NCBI GenBank assembly: GCA_016235885.1
Contig: JACRIH010000097.1
Span: 1 to 39,307, forward strand
DNA length: 39,307 bases
Reading direction: 5' to 3'
Origin: Planctomycetales bacterium
GTDB taxonomy: Bacteria; Planctomycetota; Planctomycetia; Planctomycetales; Planctomycetaceae
Shown: positions 35,397 to 39,307 of the stretch, piece by piece
How positions within the stretch are numbered: the stretch's first letter is position 1
Layout of the letters: the number at the start of each line of letters is the position of its first letter
The notes under the pieces: generated by a model
What the model saw: the letters and a program-made list of their open reading frames with translations, nothing else
Databases searched by the model: none
What the model was told of the DNA's origin: nothing
Translations under genes and position numbers: made by a program

Positions 35397-38096
35397 ATGC
35401 CGACAGCGCTCACCTCGTCTCCCGACCGCATGGAACCCGACCTGTCACGCATGGCGGAGTGGCGTGCCAAGCTGGATTCGATCCGCCAGCAAGCGCGCGG
35501 GAGCTACCAAAGTGGAGCCAGCGGGTTGCAGGTCGCATCGCTGATTTCGCAGTCGATGGACGATTTCATCCTCGAAATCTATCGCGAGGCGCTCCAGCAT
35601 CGGACGGCTGCTCAGCGAACGACGATCGAAGAGCACGGGGCGGTGATCGCGATCGGCGGATCGGGGCGCGGCGAGATGGCTCCGTATTCCGACGTGGACC
35701 TGCTGTTCCTGCACCGGCCGAACTGCCGCCGCGTGTTCGAGCCGTTCGCGGGGGATGTGATCCGCAATCTGGGTGACGCGTGGATTTCGCTCGGTCACAG
35801 CACGAGGACTATCGGCAACGCACTGGAAATGGCCGCGGCCGAACCACAATTCCTCACCGCCCTGCTGGAGGCCCGCCTGCTGGCTGGTAACCAGCGACTG
35901 TTCGTGTCACTGCAACACAAATTGCGGCGGTACGTGCATCGCCGCCAGTCGTCCGTGTTCGCGAAGTGCGTGAAATCGCGAGAAGAGGAGCGAGCAAAAT
36001 TCGGTGCGACCGTGCGGCAACTCGAACCGGAAATCAAACGCTCTCCGGGCGGCTTGCGAGACGTCCATCTCATCCGCTGGACCGGCTTCGTGCGGTTTGG
36101 AACCAGCGACATCGACCTGCTGCGCCGACAGGATGCGTTGACTCTGGAGGATGCCCAGACGTTGCAAGCCGCCGTCGAATTCCTGACGCGCATCCGGATC
36201 GACCTGCATTTTTCCGCCGGCACGGCGAGTGAAGTGTTGTCGTGGCCGGAGCAGCTTCGGTTGGCCCAGTCGCTGGGTTATCGCGACAACGAATCGCAAC
36301 GCGACGTCGAGCAGTTCATGCAGACGTATTTCCGCCACAGCACGGCCATCGCGGACATTTCCGCCCGCTTCGTCGCGCGGCACGAGCCGCACACGCGAGT
36401 CAAGCGGCTGTGGAAATCGCTGTTCCGCCGGCGCAGTAACGGCATCTTTCTCGTGACGAAACACGAACTCGACGTGCTGCCCCGGTATCGCGAATCCGTC
36501 TGCCAGCGACTGGAAGATGTGTTGAAAGTGTATGAACTCGCGGCCACACACGGCGTTTCGCTGTCACCGCTGCTCGTCGAAACCATCAAGCGTGTGGTTC
36601 CGGAGTTGCCCGATGACCTGTCGCCCGAGTCCATCAAAACCTTCCTGACCATTCTGAGCTGTTCCGGCCGCGTCGGCCCCGTCCTGCGCGACATGTACAA
36701 CACGGGCGTCCTCGAAAAGGTTCTGCCCGCGTTTGCACACACGCGCTGCCTGATCCAGTTCAACCAATACCACAGCTACACGGTGGACGAACACACGCTG
36801 CGCGTCGTCGAAGCCGCCGACGCACTCGCCACCAAGCCCGGTGCGTTCGGCGACGCCTACGGAGAAATCCGGCACAAGGAAATCCTGCATCTGGCCATGC
36901 TGCTGCACGACGCGGGCAAGGGGTTTTCCGGGGACCACAGCGATGTCGGACGGCGGATCGCCGGTGACATGGCGAACCGGCTGCGGCTTTCAGCGCACCA
37001 GCGCGATCTGCTCATGTTCCTCGTCCACAAGCATTTGAACATGTCGCACGTGGCGCTGCTGCACAACATCGACGACGACGACGAAGTGCTCAACTTCGCC
37101 CGCGACGTCGGGAGCCCCGAGTATTTGCGGATGCTGTTCGTGCTCACGGCGGCGGACATTCAGGGAGTTGGACCCAACGCGTGGACCGATTGGAAGGGGT
37201 TGTTCCTCACCCAACTGTACGAACGCGCCATGCTGGCCCTCAGCGGCGAAGATCCGCACACGCACGATGCGGAACGACTCACACGGCTGCGTGCGGAGGT
37301 GCTCCCGATCTTGAATTCGCCGGGCAACGGCAGCGGCGAGCCGTGGACGGACGAATCGCTGGCCCGCTATTTCGACACCTTCGCGAGGCACTACCTGCTG
37401 TCGACGCCGGCGTCTCAAATCGCCGCCGACCTGCGACACATTCAGAAGTTGAACGCCGAACAGGTCATCGTCGAGGGGCGATACGATGCCACGTCGAAAA
37501 CCGTCGAGTACCGTGTGCTGACACTCGACACGATCGGCTCCGGCTGCTTCAGCAAAATGGCCGGCACGCTGGCCGCCAAGCGGATGCAGATTCTCTCGGC
37601 GACAATCAGCACGAGTACCGGCGGAATCGTGATCGACAGTTTTCGCGTGGTGGACACGGACCATGCCAAAACCATTCCAGAGTTCCGGCTCGATGAAGTC
37701 AAATCGGCCATCCGCGACGTGCTGTTGGGACGCGACAACGTGGAGAGCCTGTTCCGCCGCTCGTCCCGGTTCACCGTCCCGGTCCCCGTGCTGACTGGTC
37801 GACGCGAGGCGACTCGCGTGGCGATCGACAACGATTCATCGGTCCAGTTCACGATCATCGACGTCTTCGCCCACGACCGGCCGGGGTTGCTGTACACGAT
37901 CACCGCCTGCCTGCGGGATCTCGGACTTTCCGTCTCGCTGGCGAAAATCGGGACCAACCGCGACCAGGTGCTGGACGTGTTCTACGTCACCGACCGCGGG
38001 GGAGCAAAGCTCCTCGCCGAATCACGGCTGGACTCGATTCAACGCACGCTCGTCGAACGGATCGAAGAGTTCGAGCGGAACGGGTTCGCCGCGTGA
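35397..38096 (+). CDS. glnD: [Protein-PII] uridylyltransferase / uridylyl-removing enzyme GlnD
   Basis: An 899-aa bifunctional nitrogen sensor that uridylylates and deuridylylates PII proteins in response to glutamine. The nucleotidyltransferase motif GGSGRGEMAPYSDVDL is at about 87-101 with metal-binding D99 and D101. The HD hydrolase domain shows YHSYTVDEHTLRVV (about 458) and LLHDAGKGFSGDHSDVG (about 502). Two C-terminal ACT domains follow (about 705-770 and 818-890, TIIDVFAHDRPGLLYTIT) for glutamine binding. Length and order are canonical. The start MPTALTSSPDRM is kept; M12 is a possible alternative. The PII gene itself is not in the window. The gene converges on the sugar transferase gene. 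Confidence 0.97.
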   Translation: MPTALTSSPDRMEPDLSRMAEWRAKLDSIRQQARGSYQSGASGLQVASLISQSMDDFILEIYREALQHRTAAQRTTIEEHGAVIAIGGSGRGEMAPYSDVDLLFLHRPNCRRVFEPFAGDVIRNLGDAWISLGHSTRTIGNALEMAAAEPQFLTALLEARLLAGNQRLFVSLQHKLRRYVHRRQSSVFAKCVKSREEERAKFGATVRQLEPEIKRSPGGLRDVHLIRWTGFVRFGTSDIDLLRRQDALTLEDAQTLQAAVEFLTRIRIDLHFSAGTASEVLSWPEQLRLAQSLGYRDNESQRDVEQFMQTYFRHSTAIADISARFVARHEPHTRVKRLWKSLFRRRSNGIFLVTKHELDVLPRYRESVCQRLEDVLKVYELAATHGVSLSPLLVETIKRVVPELPDDLSPESIKTFLTILSCSGRVGPVLRDMYNTGVLEKVLPAFAHTRCLIQFNQYHSYTVDEHTLRVVEAADALATKPGAFGDAYGEIRHKEILHLAMLLHDAGKGFSGDHSDVGRRIAGDMANRLRLSAHQRDLLMFLVHKHLNMSHVALLHNIDDDDEVLNFARDVGSPEYLRMLFVLTAADIQGVGPNAWTDWKGLFLTQLYERAMLALSGEDPHTHDAERLTRLRAEVLPILNSPGNGSGEPWTDESLARYFDTFARHYLLSTPASQIAADLRHIQKLNAEQVIVEGRYDATSKTVEYRVLTLDTIGSGCFSKMAGTLAAKRMQILSATISTSTGGIVIDSFRVVDTDHAKTIPEFRLDEVKSAIRDVLLGRDNVESLFRRSSRFTVPVPVLTGRREATRVAIDNDSSVQFTIIDVFAHDRPGLLYTITACLRDLGLSVSLAKIGTNRDQVLDVFYVTDRGGAKLLAESRLDSIQRTLVERIEEFERNGFAA

Positions 38097-38140
38097 ACTG
38101 TGTCGTGGACCAACTGAGCGGAATTGACACGTAGCCGCAC

Positions 38141-38173
38141 TCGCCAGAGTGCAGGCGTCCCGGGTTCTGGCGA
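38141..38173. repeat. Hairpin between glnD and the sugar transferase
   Basis: tcgccaga (38141-38148) pairs with tctggcga (38166-38173) around a 17-nt loop between two convergent genes. It could limit read-through, but no T-run follows on either strand, and it also resembles the cgccaga repeat family at 4899-4972. Confidence 0.45.
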
Positions 38174-38197
38174 AACGCAGCAATCTTTAATCGAGCA

Positions 38198-39052
38198 CTA
38201 CAGCGCTCCCTTGCCCGTCAGCACCACTCCCACCGTACGGAACATGATTTTGAGATCGTTCCACAGGCAGCAATTCTGAAGGTACAGCAGGTCGAGCGCC
38301 ACCTTTCGACGAAAACTCTGGATGTCGTTGTCGTACCCGTTGATCACCTGCGCCACACCGGTGAGGCCGGGTTGCAGGCCGAGTCGCTGGAGGTAATCGG
38401 GGATCTCATCCGAAAGCCTTTGGATGAACTCCGGCCGCTCGGGGCGAGGCCCCACCAGCGACATCTGGCCCCGCATCACGTTCCACAACTGCGGCAGTTC
38501 GTCCAGCCGCGTCTGGCGAAGAAACCGGCCAATCGAAGTCACGCGCGAATCCCCCTTCGTCGCGAACTGGGCACCATGCTTCTCGGCATCGACGCGCATC
38601 GTCCGAAATTTGTAGAGCACAAATGGCTTGCCGAATGCCGTATCCTGTCGGCGGTCGGCTTCTGGATCGCGCCGATCAAAACCCACCGGCAACGGATCGG
38701 GCTCCTTCGGAAAGCGACGATCGGTGCGCGTCCCACGCAGATTCAACCCGGTTCGCACCTGTCGAAAAATGATCGGTCCCGGAGACGTGACCCACACGGC
38801 CAACGCCACCAGCGCCATCACGGGCAGCAGCAGCACGAACATCGTCGAGGAGACGACGAGATCGAACGTCCGCTTCATCACGCGCGTCCGCCAACTCAGA
38901 CAGCAAATCGTTTTTCGCGGCCGCTCCAGCTTGAGATACAGCAACCAGTCAGCCGCCGGCATGTCTTGCGGCAGACCATATTTTTCAACCAGATCGGTCA
39001 ACCCGCCAGGCGCAGCGGTGACGGGCGTTTGAACGGACGTTTCGGTGCTCAT
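38198..39052 (-). CDS. Polyprenyl-phosphate sugar-1-phosphate transferase (WcaJ/ExoY type)
   Basis: A 284-aa initiating enzyme that loads the first sugar phosphate onto the undecaprenyl carrier for exopolysaccharide or capsule. The N-terminal 55 residues are soluble, then MKRTFDLVVSSTMFVLLLPVMALVALAVW forms the single membrane hairpin typical of short members. The catalytic core shows VLYKFRTMR, TSIGRFLRQTRLDELPQLWNV, MSLVGPRPERPEF, QPGLTGVAQVNG-like GVAQVINGYD and the conserved C-terminal DLLYLQNC. A longer Arg-rich loop than usual separates the first two core strands (about 100-140). It could act with the GT operon in the window, but it lies about 20 kb away and linkage is inference. Confidence 0.93.
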   Translation of the reverse strand: MSTETSVQTPVTAAPGGLTDLVEKYGLPQDMPAADWLLYLKLERPRKTICCLSWRTRVMKRTFDLVVSSTMFVLLLPVMALVALAVWVTSPGPIIFRQVRTGLNLRGTRTDRRFPKEPDPLPVGFDRRDPEADRRQDTAFGKPFVLYKFRTMRVDAEKHGAQFATKGDSRVTSIGRFLRQTRLDELPQLWNVMRGQMSLVGPRPERPEFIQRLSDEIPDYLQRLGLQPGLTGVAQVINGYDNDIQSFRRKVALDLLYLQNCCLWNDLKIMFRTVGVVLTGKGAL

Positions 39053-39164
39053 GCCCCAAACCTAGGCCACGACCCGACGATGTCAAGCGGCATCATGGCC
39101 GCTGAGGACAGGTGGGATCACGCGGCCCATGTCTGCCGACTACGATTGTTACGGCCAGATCATA

Positions 39165-39192
39165 CTCCCCTCTCCCCTTTTGGCGAGAGGGA
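39165..39192. repeat. Single arm of the CTCTCCCC repeat family
   Basis: ctcccctctccccttttggc followed by gagagggac, a lone half of the element family seen at 10-134, 22517-22646 and 24933-25064. It directly precedes the 39197-39279 palindrome, so two families abut again. Confidence 0.75.
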
Positions 39193-39196
39193 CGCT

Positions 39197-39279
39197 CGTA
39201 GTCCGGTCCCCTTGGTCCGGACGAGTCCGTTCGCGCCGGTCGTAAACGACGTCGTCCGGACCAAGGGGTCCGGGCTACG
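39197..39279. repeat. 28-bp inverted repeat (gtagtccgg...ccgggctac family)
   Basis: Arms 39197-39224 and 39252-39279 are near-perfect reverse complements around a 27-nt loop, the same family as 34923-34980. The last 255 nt of the window, from 39053, contain only this element and the repeat half before it; I see no gene. Confidence 0.88.
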
Positions 39280-39307
39280 TCGTCACCCGCCCTACGCTTT
39301 CTGCGCC

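Overview
The window looks like a GC-rich chromosomal segment from a member of the Planctomycetota. The basis is gene content and style: an orphan DUF1501 protein with a Tat-type leader, a broken giant tandem-repeat surface protein, secreted proteins of unknown function, long multi-domain family 2 glycosyltransferases, and many long palindromic intergenic repeats. I cannot assign a genus. I found no rRNA, tRNA, CRISPR array, transposase or phage gene.

Layout. 0-3 kb: a cytochrome b6-type diheme cytochrome b followed by an octaheme hydroxylamine oxidoreductase-like cytochrome c, together a likely quinone-linked nitrogen redox module. 3.1-3.9 kb: remnant of a giant cadherin/Ig-like surface protein plus palindromes. 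3.9-8.1 kb: a PfkB sugar/nucleoside kinase, a small zinc-ribbon membrane protein, thiC and xseA. 8.1-17.9 kb: a minus-strand glycosyltransferase operon of four large proteins (1114, 721, 685 and 674 aa). The first three are translationally coupled by overlapping stop/start codons and follow a good sigma70-like promoter. 18.1-22.4 kb: a tiny two-helix membrane protein, a secreted cupredoxin-like protein, an uncharacterised two-helix membrane protein, a Gfo/Idh/MocA oxidoreductase and a creatininase-family amidohydrolase. 22.6-26.0 kb: an FAD-dependent oxidoreductase of the halogenase/geranylgeranyl-reductase type, a radical SAM protein and a small Cys-rich protein. This stretch is unusually full of repeats, some lying in frame inside the genes. 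26-32.8 kb: DUF1501, an RlmI-like rRNA methyltransferase, a secreted unknown with a clear terminator, an FHA protein, purM (with an in-frame stop before its conserved C-terminus) and a pentapeptide-repeat protein. 32.8-39.1 kb: ligA, a small membrane protein, glnD and an initiating sugar-phosphate transferase.

Most genes are independent housekeeping or accessory units. Three groups look functionally linked: cytochrome b with the octaheme cytochrome; the four-gene glycosyltransferase operon; and possibly the FAD oxidoreductase, radical SAM protein and Cys-rich protein.

The strongest unexpected signals are: (i) palindromic intergenic repeats inserted in frame into at least two neighbouring enzymes, resembling the palindromic elements described in Rickettsia genes; (ii) a purM gene split by a single TAA codon with its conserved C-terminus intact and in frame; (iii) complementary loss of metal-binding motifs among the paired glycosyltransferase domains of one operon; (iv) the octaheme/cytochrome b pair. 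All calls come from reading the sequence; no database search was run.
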